From Phoebastria nigripes (taxonomy: Eukaryota; Chordata; Aves; Procellariiformes; Diomedeidae): a DNA stretch of 64,000 nucleotides. Made by a program: the position numbers and the translations under genes. The notes beneath the pieces are model-generated. The model was not told the origin of the DNA and did not search any database. It saw nothing but the letters and a program-made list of their open reading frames with translations. This document shows, piece after piece, positions 14,397 to 32,336 of the stretch. The stretch lies in NCBI GenBank assembly GCA_035582835.1, contig JAYKAV010003365.1, positions 64,411 to 128,410 of the forward strand. Direction: 5' to 3'. Position 1 is the stretch's first letter. Each line of letters begins with the position of its first letter.

Positions 14397-17300
14397 CACA
14401 CAGAGGAACTTTTCATGATGGAGAAGTAGTGAGACAAGGTTATTACAGGGTGACTGAACAAATAGATAGGTGTCTACCTATGTATTCCCCTATATAATTG
14501 TGAGAATGAGAACTGAGATATCCAAAAGTCTAAGGGCTCTTTCTGAACATCATGAAGAAGACAATTCGCTTAGCAAGGTAGGTTCTCACTGTTCGTAATT
14601 AGGGATGAATAAGGGTGGTTTAGTGGTCAACCACAGAGATTGGAGGCTGGTCTCAAATAGGTCAGTCTCCCAGAGCTCTGCATAAGAATGCCCAGGAACA
14701 TGGGTAACCTTCTTGATACCTCATTGCTGCGCTGAGGAGGTCCATATACCTAAATTGCCACAGCCGTGCCACAGCAAAGAGGCTCAATACCTGCCTTATC
14801 TTGTGAAAGATCCTAAAAAAACAGCAGATCTTGAAGGAAAGGTGTGCATTGCTCTCCCAAATCAAGAGATTAGAAATGTGTCTGCGAATCAGCTTGGAGG
14901 TACATGTATTCTGAAGCAGACTTCCTAAAACTCCTTGTTCATATCCAAGGTAGTTATGTTATTTTTTTGAGGTAACCTCCATCTTGCAAGGTGACCTCTG
15001 AAGACATCTACTTTGTAACCTTCATTGGTCAAGACTTTGTGCTAATAAGTACAGAAAGTGTGGCGCATAGAGAAAATATGGCATCAAGTAGAGCAGTGCA
15101 GGATAGCAAGTGACTCTTGACAAAGAGGAGGATATTGTGCCACTCTGCTGATTGACATTGAATGTTAATATCTACATGAAGGGCAGAATTTTTTCCATCC
15201 AGGAAGAGGCATCTGTTCTTGCTGTCCTGGAAAAGTTACAAGCATAGTATTTATAGCTGTCGTGTCAGGCCAGTAGAGCCTGACAGCGAGCAATCTTGAG
15301 AGCTGCTGAGAAGTATGAGACTGTTGATGAAGTCCAGTCTCATGGGCTTTCCATATTGTGTTAGCAGCTGCTACCCTGAAAGCAAATTGTGTCCAGCCAT
15401 TTTTTATTCATTTTCCTAGGAGCAACAGAAGCTACAGAAAACCAGACTTTGTCAAAGAAAGTTGGTTCACAGTAGCATCACTGATAGGCCGGATATCTCA
15501 CTTGGAGTGGTGATGTGTGTGGAATGGGCAAACTGATTATATCCTCTGAGGTGGAGGGGAATTACTAAGGGAATGAGCAGATCATTAAAAGGTCCAAGAT
15601 ACCTTTAGATCTTCTGCTGTGGCCTTATCTTTGAATGACAAAGAATACAGGTCATGTCTGGAGGCAGCTTGTGATGAGGGTGCTATATGGCAGAAAGCTG
15701 GAGGAGCTTTCTCTTGAGTAGTACTGCAGCAGCCAGTTCTGAGGAAGGAGTCCAGGGGGCAGAAGCTGATGTCCTGTACTTGTCTGTCGATGACCACATC
15801 TGGTACCGAAGACCAGGAGTCGCCTTATACAGAACATGAGTGTTTGTCCCTGCGGTCACTGTGGAGGAACTGGGAAGAAGAAATTTGCATCACCTGTAAT
15901 GGTGTCACAAGCCACTGAAACTAACAGAAATTTTACACGGAGGGAGAGGTGGCGATTTGAAATGAAGATTCCGAATACCAAAACTGTTGTCTGTATTGTA
16001 TCATGTGCGGTCACTGTGTAGAGAGCCAGCAGCACATTAGAGGTTGAATTTGTTAAGATTTGCAGGAAACATAGGGTTAAGGGTTATCTGACAACACAAA
16101 ACACAGTAAGTAAGTGTGCCATGCAAACTTTCCAGGTGTGTGCAATGCTGGACCATCTTGAGGTGTAATTCTGGACAAGCAGCGGGAATCGATTCAGGAG
16201 CTGGTTGCGAGTGAACTGATAGGTGGAGAGACAGCCCAAATGGCTCTTTGTTGTGTCGTCAGTCTGTTGGGGTCTGTGGCACATAAAGATGGGAATAAGG
16301 AGAGGTGGGAAGGAAGTGGCAAAAGTACAGAGAATTTTATAAGACCTCATCTACAAAGTAGGGTTATCTACAAGTATTGAGAAAGGAAATACAGCGAATC
16401 ATCTTTCTTGATCAGGACGAGTGCTTTTACTGAGGCTGTCTACTGTACCGTATATATAGAATACAGAATCGTGTAACAGATTTTTGATTTATTGGAACAA
16501 AAAGCCCCAAACAGCTATGCCAAAATCACATTCTTTTGCTGAATATCCAGGGAATTTTTGTTGGAGGCCTGGAAGATACAGTTTGAGCTGAGATGCGCTG
16601 TGCAGAAGGAATTTTATTTTCACTGTTGGCTTGAATTAAGAGAGTATTGTGTGAGAGCAGGATACTGTATGATGTAATTTGAGCACCTGAATTTCCTACT
16701 GTGAGTTTATCAGAATGTGATAAATAAATAACTAGAAATGGTATGTTATTCCTATAATTTCTGTTTTATACTACTAATGTATTGTAATCCTCTTTTATAG
16801 CCTGCTGCAGTCAACAGCATTCTAGCTAATAAATTTATTATTGCTTTCCTCCTAGCAAGGAAGAAAGGTTACTAGGAAGGGTCTGCTCCCCCTCTTTCTC
16901 ATTTCAATACCAATTAAAGTGGGATTGGGACCTGCGTGAGTGGCAGAGTGCTCTGACTGTGGAATGTCACCAGTATGAGAGATGAAGATTTATTGTTTCC
17001 ATCCCTAAAGTGATATGGAGAGTCCTGGTCATGTTCAGTCTCTTCTGACACTTTTTTTCCTGTTGTGTCAGCAGCACAGAACAGTATAAAAGCTGTATAT
17101 GTGCCACAACAAAACACCATTATTTAGAAATGATGCTTTATGAACCTGTAATAGCCGAATTTAGTGTCGCTTTAGCACAGTGGTTCAGCCTTAGCAATTA
17201 ATATTGCCTGATACTTAACTGTATATCTTACGTGAGAAGTGCTTCACAGCCGTAGTGCTTTGATGGATGTGCATTCTGGTTCTTGGGAACTTTACTGAAC

Positions 17301-17419
17301 AAGCAGTGCTAACTTAGGCTTGTCTGGACAAGCCACAAATAATTTAACAATCTGCAATCCAAGACATATAAGTCATAGTTTGAAAAACAATAGTTTGGTA
17401 AGCTTTTTACTATTTTTAA

Positions 17420-23535
<6,116 letters not shown>

Positions 23536-23802
23536 AATCAACAGCAGCAGAATCAACATCAGCAGCAAACAGCACCTCAGCAGCAGCCGCAGGCAGCGCC
23601 GCAGCAGCCACAGCCGCAGCAGCAGAACAGCACCCAGACCAACGGGACGGCCGGGGCCGCTGGCGGGGGAGGAGGGGGCGCGGGCGCAGGACTCCAGCAC
23701 AGCCAGGACTCCAGCCTCAACCAGGTGCCTCCAAACAAGAAACCACGCATAGGGCCTTCAGGCGCTAACTCGGGCGGGCCTGTCATGCCTTCAGATTATC
23801 AG
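23536..23802 (+). CDS. CDK19: CDK19 coding exon: Gln-rich and Gly-rich tail
   Basis: This 267-bp exon (89 codons) encodes most of the low-complexity C-terminal tail of CDK19. The first third is glutamine-rich with interspersed Asn, His, Pro and Ala, built from imperfect CAG/CAA repeats. Then come Asn-Ser-Thr-Gln-Thr-Asn-Gly-Thr and a run of six Gly within an Ala/Gly stretch. The end is [20 protein letters not shown], a basic Asn-Lys-Lys-Pro-Arg patch that could contribute to nuclear localisation, and a Ser/Gly/Pro stretch ending Ser-Asp-Tyr-Gln. The acceptor is cttcccctag and the donor gtacct. Both flanking introns are phase 0, so skipping the exon would keep the frame. The exon is strikingly G+C- and CpG-rich compared with the A+T-rich introns around it. 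The tail length is longer than in CDK8, which supports CDK19. Confidence 0.96.
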
Positions 23803-24034
23803 GTACCTCTTGAATTTTTGCTGCTTCTGATACTGTAGGGCCAAAATGTTGTTTTCCCCATTCCCCACTGCAAGAACAGATCATGTTTTAATGAATTTCT
23901 CAGGTAACCTGAGCAGGTGTGCTGTGATATATTAGATAAAAATGTGGGTTTAAAGTTTTAAAGTAAAAAGGTTTTGTTCTGTGGTTAGTAATTTTCAACA
24001 GAATACCGGTACGAATTGTATCTGCTGCACCCTG

Positions 24035-24165
24035 TAAAGTGTTGAGGACTAGTCCACTCCAGGAAAGCACTTATATGCTTAACTTTATGTTTGAGAGTAA
24101 TCTTACTGAAGCCAGTGGAACTATTTCATGCACGTAAATGCTGTGTTAGATCAAGTTCAGGATAC
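24035..24165. repeat. Old palindromic amniote repeat fragment
   Basis: The segment ggaaagcacttatatgctta, actttatgtttgagagtaat, cttactgaagccagtggaac, tatttcatgcacgtaaatgc follows the order of a palindromic repeat I recall from reptile and bird genomes ('gcaaagcacttaagcacatgcttaacttt...actgaagtcaatgggac...catgcttaa...'). The inner arms remain partly self-complementary. Family name uncertain. Confidence 0.4.
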
Positions 24166-26558
24166 TCAGCTCTTAGCAATATTAAATCCTGTGTGAGAAG
24201 CAGATCTGAGAAGCAGAAGCAAAGTTAGAACCAGGCGCTCTCATTTGATTCCTGCTTCATTTTACCTCATATCATCACATGTATGGAGCGGTTCTGTAGT
24301 TTATTCTAGTGTCTTGCTAAGTCTGCTTCTAATGTTAAAGAAAAAATGCATGTTAGCACAGGAATGATGTTTTGGTTCATCGGTATGATTCATGCTGAAA
24401 TAGGGCACAAAGACACGCATTGTTTCTAATGTGACCAAAGCTGAATAGATTTCATGTTTTCCAGTACAGCAGCATTCATAAGTAAAAACAGTATCACTGA
24501 ATTATTTTTGGATTTGCATACTTATCTTTGCTTACTAGATTTATATTTTCACTGAAAAGGTGACTTACACTAAATATAGAAAGCATTGAACTTACCAGGA
24601 TCCTCAATACATGTGAGTTTATACCTGCTGGGACAGTAAGGAGTTGAAAGCAGAATAAGAAAAAGGTAGATATTAAAGGTAGATTTTAAAAGATGTTAGG
24701 GATTCTGTCTGCTACTAGCCTTCGAGAGGATCCCATCTTGGAGAATGGTCTTTTCAGACTGCTTTGAACTTAAAATAAGTAGCTTTTAAAAAACCCAGCT
24801 CTGGAGTTGCCTTGACTTAGCCCTCCAGACCTTCTCCACAGACAATTGATTTCTCAGTGCCAGACATTTTTCTCCCATTTCTGTTTTACTTTTTTAATTA
24901 CAAATGATCATGAAGGCATTGAGGGCAATTTAAGGGTAAAGACAACTAGGTTTCTTTTTTGAAAAGTTCCAGACAGGCTTGAGGTCTGGAGAGATCACTA
25001 CAGCTGTCTGACTACACAGTATTTATGGCTGGCCTGTTTTGGTCTGTATTTTGAGGAGTGGTGTGCTGCATTTGATGATATCCATTATAGAATCCTTATA
25101 CAGCTCTCTGAATTGTTGGCAAACTTCCCCCTTACAAGTTGCTAGCAGTCTAAATATCTTTTTTTTCAGATAGTTAGATTTTTTTTTTTACCCCCTATGA
25201 CTCTTTCCTCCTAAACTTTAACAGCACAGGCATCAAAATGATGATCTGTATGTTTCCTTTACGTTACTTGCTAAATTGTATGGTCTGATTATCCATTTTT
25301 ACGCTTGCATTTGGCTATCTGCCCTTAAATTCTAGCTGACTGTCTTCTGTTCCAGAAAGGAATGTCTGCAATTTGTCCAAGTCTGACTTTGTTAAAAACA
25401 AGTTCTCTTCTGGGGAACAAAAATAAGCACGGGCAAGTTAATGCATTCTTGTAGTCTTATGGCATTAACTTTACTCCATTATATCTTATTCAGAAGTAGG
25501 AAGAAGATTCCCTTTGCTTTGAGTTTCATTTAGGTTGTGATCTAAAGTCTCTGTTGAATTTTTTTTGTAGTTCACTAACCTCAATATACATTGCTTCCAC
25601 AAATGACAGTGCAAATTCCTTGTTGAATTTTACTGAGCATTCCTTATGTGACCTTGGGTGTTTAGCTTAACATTGGTGAGCTGATGCTTTTCATCCAGAA
25701 TGAGTTCCTATAAAGTCATAGCATTTATCACAATTCTTTTTCTTTTCTGTTAGAAGTTGCAAAAACTTTCAGAATTTTGAGACAAATTCCAGGTTTCAGA
25801 CACTCTGTTACCGATCTAACCATGCAGGCCAAGCATAATCTGGTTATTAACAGCATACATGCCGCTGGGAGACGTTTCTTCCAAAGCCAGTGTGCTGAGC
25901 TGTTATCTCCCAAACTGACCCTTACAATCAAGTGAAGTTACTCCGTACAACTATTAGTTATATTGATATTATATTGAGATACAGGGGTCTGCAAGATTGG
26001 ACTGTTATCTCTCTCTCTTTAGCCTCACTGTGCTTCACCTTGAAAGCAACCTTCATATTCCTACATTAGACAGAACACAGGAAAATGTGGTGGTTTTAGG
26101 GTTTAGTATGTTTTACAGTTTATGTAAAATTAAAGGTACAAAGCTATGTACAGAAACAAAGGGCAGAAGTGTTTTACACTGCCTGAACTTTAGGTTCCTG
26201 CTCATCTTCATCCAGCTGAAAAGTTGTCAGGAGGCTTTCACAGCTCTCCTGGTTGGGATCCAATGGTTAGATGAGACCGCTGACTGGGGTATTGCCTTCA
26301 CTAAGCAGATTCTTGGTCTGCGGAGGATGTGGTATTCTTACAGACCCACTGCCTCCATGGGATTTCCATTCAGAACTCAAACCTTGCCAGAGGCTTTCTG
26401 TAACTCATAATCCTGATATTTAATCAGAATGTAGGTTCTTAACACTTTTCCTAGACGATTGCCGTTGGCCACAGTCTTGCTGATGACCCTTGGACGTAGC
26501 GAAGTAGAACCATCAACTAGACAGTGAACAGAACTCTATTGAATGGCTGCCTGACCCT

Positions 26559-27143
26559 TGTGCTGGTTTTGGCTGAGATAGAGTTAATTTTCTTCGTAGT
26601 AGCTAGTATGAGGCTATGTTTTGGATTTGTGCTGGAAACAGTGTTGATAACACAGGGATGTTTTAGTTACTGCTGAGCAGTGCTTACACAGAGTCAAGGC
26701 CTTTTCTGCTCCTCACACCACCCCACCAGCGAGCAGGCTGGGGGTGCACAAGAAGCTGGGAGGGGACACAGCTGGGACAGCTGACCCCAACTGACCAAAG
26801 GGATATNCCANACCATATGANNTCATGCTCAGCATATAAAGCTGGGGGAAGAAGAAGGAAGGGGGAGTTAAGGCGTTTGTCTTCCCAAGTAACCGTTACG
26901 CATGACGGAGCCCTGCTTTCCTGGAGATGGCTGAACACCTGCCTGCCGATGGGAAGTAGTGAATTCATTCCTTGTTTTGCTTTACTTGTGTGCGTGGCTT
27001 TTGCTTTACCTATTAAACTGTCTTTATCTCAACCCATGAGTTTTCTCACTTTTACTCTTCCGATTCTCTCCCCCATCCCACCAGGGGGGAGTGAGCGAGC
27101 AGCTGGGTGGTGCTTGGTTGCCAGCTGGGGTTAAACCACAACA
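26559..27143 (+). mobile_element. ERVL-like endogenous retrovirus solo LTR
   Basis: About 585 bases begin TGTGCTGGTTTTGGCTGAGA and end gttaaaccacaaca, the TG...CA form of an LTR. The sequence matches an LTR type common in neoavian genomes, which I place with class III (ERVL) elements from memory. A TATA-like box lies at 26835-26840 (TATAAA) and an ATTAAA poly(A) signal at 27012-27017. The flanks share CCCT (26555-26558 and 27144-27147), or ACCCT if the terminal A is shared, a likely target-site duplication. No internal viral genes or second LTR are present, so it is a solo LTR left by recombination. Orientation is sense to CDK19. Four N bases fall inside at about 26807-26822. Confidence 0.9.
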
Positions 27144-28041
27144 CCCTGCACTTAATTTGGCTGGAAACAAACTGTTTGCTGACTGCAAATAGTTTTGGGG
27201 TTTTTTTGTAGACTCTCCTTTCTTGTGGATTGGCGTGGCGTTTACCTTGCTTAGAGTCTCCTATCCATTAAGCAAAGTGATTTTGCAGCCCATTATTAAT
27301 TCTGGACAGGGAATGGATATGGTAACAAAAGGGCAAATTCAGCAGGCTGGAGATCACAAATGATCCATGCATTTGGCTTGCTGAGATTGGGGTTCACTGA
27401 GTTAACATCCCAAACATTGGAGGGCAAAATAAACATTCAGGAAAATGAATGTTAGGTTATTGCACATACGCATGCCCATCTTTAAGCAGTTGTCCTTGCT
27501 TCCAGTAGATAAGGCAGCAGGTTGAAAGACTCACCTAAAATTATATTATTTTATCCTACTGGACACTTCTTCATTTAGATAAATTGAATAACTCTTAGGT
27601 CATGGTTGTCTTTTTCTCAGGAACAAAATAAATTGTTTCTCTTTAACATTTAGTATTACCTATCTCGAAAAGGCTGTTTGTGGCCTTAGCAGTTTGTTTT
27701 TGCATTAATAGCACTTACAGTAATGATAGACGTAACTTTAAGAAACAGCTGAATTTTGAAATGGAGTCTGCTCTCTCTTGTGTCTTGTGTATTTTTCCTT
27801 CAAAAAATGGGTGTGTACATGCTGTACTTCTAGGTGTCTGCCAGTGACCTTGTGTATTTTGTGTGCTGTTGAGGCTGACTGCAGATCAGATTGATTACTT
27901 GTTTTATGGGACCTTAAACAGTAACACTGTTTAGTCAGCTTCTCCAACAGTCACATTTTAATGAGCTTCAGAGAGGTTAAAAGTTTCCTGAGCTGCATAG
28001 TCCTAACAGGCTGGTTTTCATCCCGCTCTCTTTTCTTGCAG

Positions 28042-28173
28042 CACTCCAGCTCACGCCTGAGTTACCAAAGCAACATTCAGGGATCTTCTCAGTCCCAGAG
28101 TACAATGGGCTATTCCACGTCGTCTCAGCAGAGCTCCCAGTATCACCAATCTCATCAGTCTCACAGGTACTGA
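28042..28173 (+). CDS. CDK19: CDK19 terminal coding exon and stop
   Basis: The last coding exon gives 43 residues and a TGA stop at 28171-28173. It starts His-Ser-Ser-Ser-Arg-Leu-Ser-Tyr-Gln, continues [20 protein letters not shown] and finishes Ser-His-Arg-Tyr. This Ser/Gln-rich terminus ending His-Arg-Tyr is shared by CDK8 and CDK19. The acceptor is a strong pyrimidine tract (tctcttttcttgcag). Summed over the seven exons the frame closes exactly: 863 bases here plus one carried-in G equals 288 codons including the stop. That is strong evidence that all seven junctions are right and the gene is intact in this part. Confidence 0.97.
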   Translation, partial: HSSSRLSYQSNIQGSSQSQSTMGYSTSSQQSSQYHQSHQSHRY

Positions 28174-28790
28174 GAGGGCTAACAGACTGCACTCAGAAAG
28201 GAACGGACTAAAAGCCAGAAGACTCCAGCAATATGAAGTTCATAACGATGAGAAGAACCAAAAATACAAACTGTGATGCAGAATTAAAATTCATGATGAC
28301 AAAAGGAAAACTTCACACACTGAAGACTTCCTCCCCCTTGCCCCCCATCCCTTTATTGCCATAAAGGAGATTCTCGTGAAGTTTTCCTTCCTCCCTACCC
28401 TTGCATGTGCTCCATTGTGGTTACTCTAATGAACCCTTCTGATCTGAACCCAGCACTTAACTTCTTTAACCTTTGGAATTTTGAAGGATTCCTGGTGCAC
28501 CTTCCTTATGCTGTAGTGATTGCCATAAATCTGTCTTTTTCAATCTCTTTGATGGGATTTTAAAGTTTTAAAATCTTGAACTCCCAGGCTTTCAAGCTTG
28601 TATATAGTTAGTTTTATACTAGGCAAACCAGTTTAGCTATACAGGTATATTGCACCTTTTTAAAGCACTATGTTATTTTCACAGGATATTACTGTTTTGC
28701 TCATGGATGTCAAGAACAGCAAAATTTTACTGTTCCAGAGTATTTTACTATTCTGTTTTTATTAGTCTAGTTTTCAGGCGAGGTCTTAAA

Positions 28791-28816
28791 AATAAAAAAT
28801 GTGAAAAATAAATAAA
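28791..28816 (+). promoter_or_regulatory. Cluster of possible proximal polyadenylation signals
   Basis: Three AATAAA hexamers occur at 28791, 28807 and 28811, about 620 bases after the stop codon, in a purine-rich A tract that runs to about 28847. They could give a short 3' UTR isoform. The long A tract could also cause internal priming of oligo-dT cDNA, which would mimic such an isoform. Confidence 0.4.
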
Positions 28817-31633
28817 ATTAAAAAAAGAAAAAGGAAAAAAGAAAAAAACCCACCCAAGTCTTTGCAGCGACAAATATGCTTCATGCTACTGGACTGAACA
28901 CCAAAAGAAGATTGCTGATATTTCTTAACTCATTCACATTGAATTCTTGAAATCACAGTGATCGTGCTCTGACTAGTTTTAAATTAAGCGTTATTTTAAA
29001 TGAAACCAGGACAGTCACATAAAAAGGAGATGCTTTCAGGATCTGTTGGAACAGAAGAATGGAATGTCTTCCCAGGCTGGACACCAAAATAGTCAGGAAA
29101 ATGTATTTACTGCCCTCAAGTCTCAGTAGGAATGTGGATGATGGGCTTGTTTTTCTGTTAAGCAGCTGATTAATGTATGTGAGAGTTCTATAAATTTAGC
29201 TTTCTTTCACATTCCCGAGTCAGTTTTCTAAATATAAAGGTGACAGAAATACTAAGACTTGCAAAAACAAATGCATTTAATCATTTTATGTTAGAATTAA
29301 TAATTAGGAGAAATTATTGTGCAGTTTGAAAAGCATGTTGAAAATTGTTCCTTTTTCATGTTTATAATGCATATTCTGTGTCCCTCACATTGCTGTGATT
29401 AACCCAGATTAGTTACACCAGATGCGCTTGATTGCACTGAAATGTTTCTTTTTCCCTAGAGCAAACATGTTTTGATTGTGCCTAAGGACTGTTAAGTGGA
29501 TGGGTAGCTGGCAGAAAATCCCCAGTAAATAAGAGTTCAGAAGCATAATCAGAGGATTATTGTCCAACTTCTGCAACCACAGTTATTCGGAGAGACACAA
29601 CATGTAATTTGGGACAGCTTCATTTTTCCTTCAGCCTTCAGAATTAAGGCTGACTCTTGTTGCAGAAAACCTGGAAAAATACATTGAGAGAGCTACTAGC
29701 AATGTAACGTCAGCAAGCTTCTACAACTGGTGTCCAGAGAAGAGGTGAAGTGAGAAGAGTTTATATGTAAACAGTTAATGTTACAGGCTTTTATACTGCA
29801 GTGTGTTCTCTTCTGTCCTGTGTCCATACAAAAAAATTGTGTATACCCGTACATGTTCACACTGAAGTTGTGATCAGACCTAGCAAGATCAGTAAATCTG
29901 TTTGCTCTGAGGAGACTGCTTTTCATCACAGCTAGACACCTACATGTTTCTACTGGATTTGATCTCCCAATCACCTTTAGTGCCCCCTTCCTCCTCAAAC
30001 ACGTGTTGTTTTCATACCTTTTGTGTGCAGTTGGCTTGCTTTGGCCATATCTACCACCATGTGGTTTTGACAACACCCAGCTTGGAAAAGCAACTAAAAC
30101 CTGCTTTTGTCATCAAATGGGTAAGAAGGTGGTGAAAATGAAATGAAGCAATTTGAAGGAAAAAATTATTTCTGGGGAAAAATAATGTCCCAAAGGGTAC
30201 TTTCAATGTGTAACCCTTGAAATGCTACATATTATACGTACCCTAGTAGCCTGTTTGAAAGAACAGATTTTAATTGTTGCTTTATTTTATTTCAATGAGT
30301 CTGGGGTTACATTCTTTTTGTAAGTGGAATGTCTCACCTCTTACTGATGTCAGGATGAGGTACCTTTGAGCTAATGGATATTTGGCTAATGCCATAAAGT
30401 AACATTTATTTTATATTTCTGTGACTTGAATGTCACATTTCTGGAAATTAACCTTTGGCAGAGTAATTTTTGTCTCCTCCTGTTCTTTTCACCCTTCCGT
30501 TAACTCAAAATCCTTTTGTCTTTTCCATTATAGTTATCTAACATTTCTTCTCCCTACTGTGACATGCAGCTGATCATCAAAATTCATAAAACGTCAGGAG
30601 GTGGCGGGTAGACATGTTACCATACTGTTAATTAAGGTGGGCTCTTGTGCCAATAAGGCAAAATCATGGTGTAGATTAATCTGCATGTAGAGCGTGAAAC
30701 TTCACAGCAATGTAAGGTGCTTTAATTGAGTGAGCTTCCAGCTTCTAGAGCGACTGCCACGACCTCTCTCTAAGCTGAAATGGTGTTTCTGCCTTGGTTA
30801 GGTCTGATAGACGACCACACACTGCTCCTCTCTAGCTTTTGTGTGCACATGCGAAGCCGAGCTGACTTCTTCCGTTGCCTTCAAACTCACAACTGGGAGG
30901 AGAGCGAATAAAACCAAAAGCGTTTGCTGTGAAATGTAGGCTGTGCACACTCTTCTAGTTCCTTCCTGGTGGTGAAATAATTCGCCTTTTCTTGGGAGCT
31001 TGATGCGCGTTGCCGGGGTGGGTGGCAGTCATAGTGGAAGAAGCCTTGCTTTCCAGGGGTCATCCCGTGAGGTAAAAACGCTCCGCTTTCAGAAGTGAAT
31101 CGTGCAGTGTGTTGTGGGAAGCCAGGACCAAATCATTTTTATGTTACTTTTTGCCTGTGCAGTTTCATTAGTACTCATAGCTCTGTCTCTGCCCATAACC
31201 TTTACACCCTCACCAAAGTGTTCCACACCGGTACCGAGAGAGGCAGGTGACACCGGCAGAGCTGTCTTCTCCATCCTGGTCGCCTGGTGGGAGAGCGGGC
31301 CGCTGAGTACAGCTTTTCCCATCGTGGCTCAGAGGAAACAAACGTGTGGGGAATGAATGGGATGAGCAGCCTGGTCCGCATTGGTGAAGTTTATGTAGCA
31401 CAAACTGCNCAATGAAGGAAATATATAGGGAAAGCTGCGAGTCCTGCACTGTATCTGTGACACTGTATCTGGGGAGGGGGAGGGAAGAGCATTCGTAGTG
31501 GGAGGGGTGGCGGGAAGCTAGAAGTGTTCAAATATGTATAATATTTTATATAAACATAATAAGCTTAGTTCCCCTTCATAATCTTCAGGAATGGTACTTT
31601 AACACCATTAAGCAAAGAATTGTTTTAGGATTA

Positions 31634-31639
31634 AATAAA
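31634..31639 (+). promoter_or_regulatory. Possible intermediate polyadenylation signal in the CDK19 3' UTR
   Basis: AATAAA is followed by tgtattgtacat, a T/G-rich context with a TGTA element, about 3.46 kb after the stop. It is a plausible alternative site upstream of the distal one; the sequence alone does not show use. Confidence 0.35.
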
Positions 31640-32312
31640 TGTATTGTACATAAGGCCATACGTAATCTTCTAAAAATGTCGCCAGACAGGAGCGATGTGT
31701 ATTACTATATGAAAAAAAAGTCCTTAATGCACTGTTATCTCCTAAATATTTAGTAGTAAATTAATACTATTTAATTTTTTTAAAAATTTGTCTTGTGTAG
31801 ACACTAAAAAGTATTACACAAAATCTGGACAGAACATGTCCTTTTTAACAGCAATTTAAAGAACTTTTTATATATGTAAGGTAGTAACTTTTCAAATTGT
31901 TCTAGTTGTATTTTCCCATGTTTACTATTTGTGGAAGTGTGCCTGTCTCTATTCAGTTATTTTTTTTCTAATAATTTCATGCACGCATCTTTCATTTTTG
32001 TAGTTTTCATTAGAAATTATTGTGTATGCGCCTCATGCTGCCACAAAACTTTGCCGCTCTAGATCTGTGGTGGCCACATTCGGCAGTGCCCGTGCCAAGG
32101 GGCTAGCAAAACCATAAAGCAAAATACTTGTTTCTCATTCTAGAGTTGAGAGTTTACTGCTTTTAAGTTGTCCTGATGTCACTCTTGAAATGACTGTTAA
32201 AACTAAACTATGAGTTCACTGCATTTATTTTATATTCTTGGTTGTAATGAAATGGAATTGACTTTGCTTCAGTGTGAATTTTTTTAATGAAATAATATAC
32301 ATTTGTAATAAT

Positions 32313-32318
32313 AATAAA
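32313..32318 (+). promoter_or_regulatory. Distal polyadenylation signal AATAAA of CDK19
   Basis: A canonical AATAAA lies in an A+T-rich run of ATA repeats. It is followed within about 20-35 bases by GT/T-rich sequence (gcgtgctg, agtttttgt) that could serve as the downstream element. No better signal occurs downstream before composition changes, so this is the likely main distal cleavage site. Confidence 0.7.
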
Positions 32319-32336
32319 AAGTTCAAATCAAATAAG

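Larger units (their letters stand above)
23803..28041 (+). other. CDK19: CDK19 last intron
   Basis: A 4.2-kb phase 0 intron between the Gln-rich exon and the terminal exon. It holds an old palindromic-repeat fragment at about 24035-24165 and a sense-oriented ERVL-like solo LTR at 26559-27143. The rest is unremarkable A+T-rich sequence. Confidence 0.9.
28174..32335 (+). other. CDK19: CDK19 3' untranslated region
   Basis: About 4.1 kb of A+T-rich sequence follows the stop with no further acceptor or coding exon that I can support. It ends just after the AATAAA at 32313-32318, which sits where cleavage would be expected, followed by a GT-rich stretch. The length resembles the roughly 4-kb CDK19 3' UTR I recall for mammals. 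Possible proximal signals are the AATAAA cluster at 28791-28816, inside an A-rich tract, and the one at 31634-31639. Short frames inside (such as the minus-strand one at 29696-30076) look like chance. The 3' limit is inferred from the signal, not from transcript data. Confidence 0.8.

Noticed and set aside
14500..16400. Possible old viral or transposon insertion in a CDK19 intron
   Set aside because: Composition differs a little from its surroundings, but translations in all frames show no family, and no terminal repeats or target duplication could be defined.
25580..25700. Possible fourth MIR-like fragment (tatgtgaccttgggtgttta)
   Set aside because: Only one short motif matches; the flanking order is not the SINE order.
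25997..26410. Plus-strand 137-codon frame just before the LTR
   Set aside because: Considered as a retroviral or host exon. It has no conserved motif, lies outside the LTR, and has no matching internal viral sequence.
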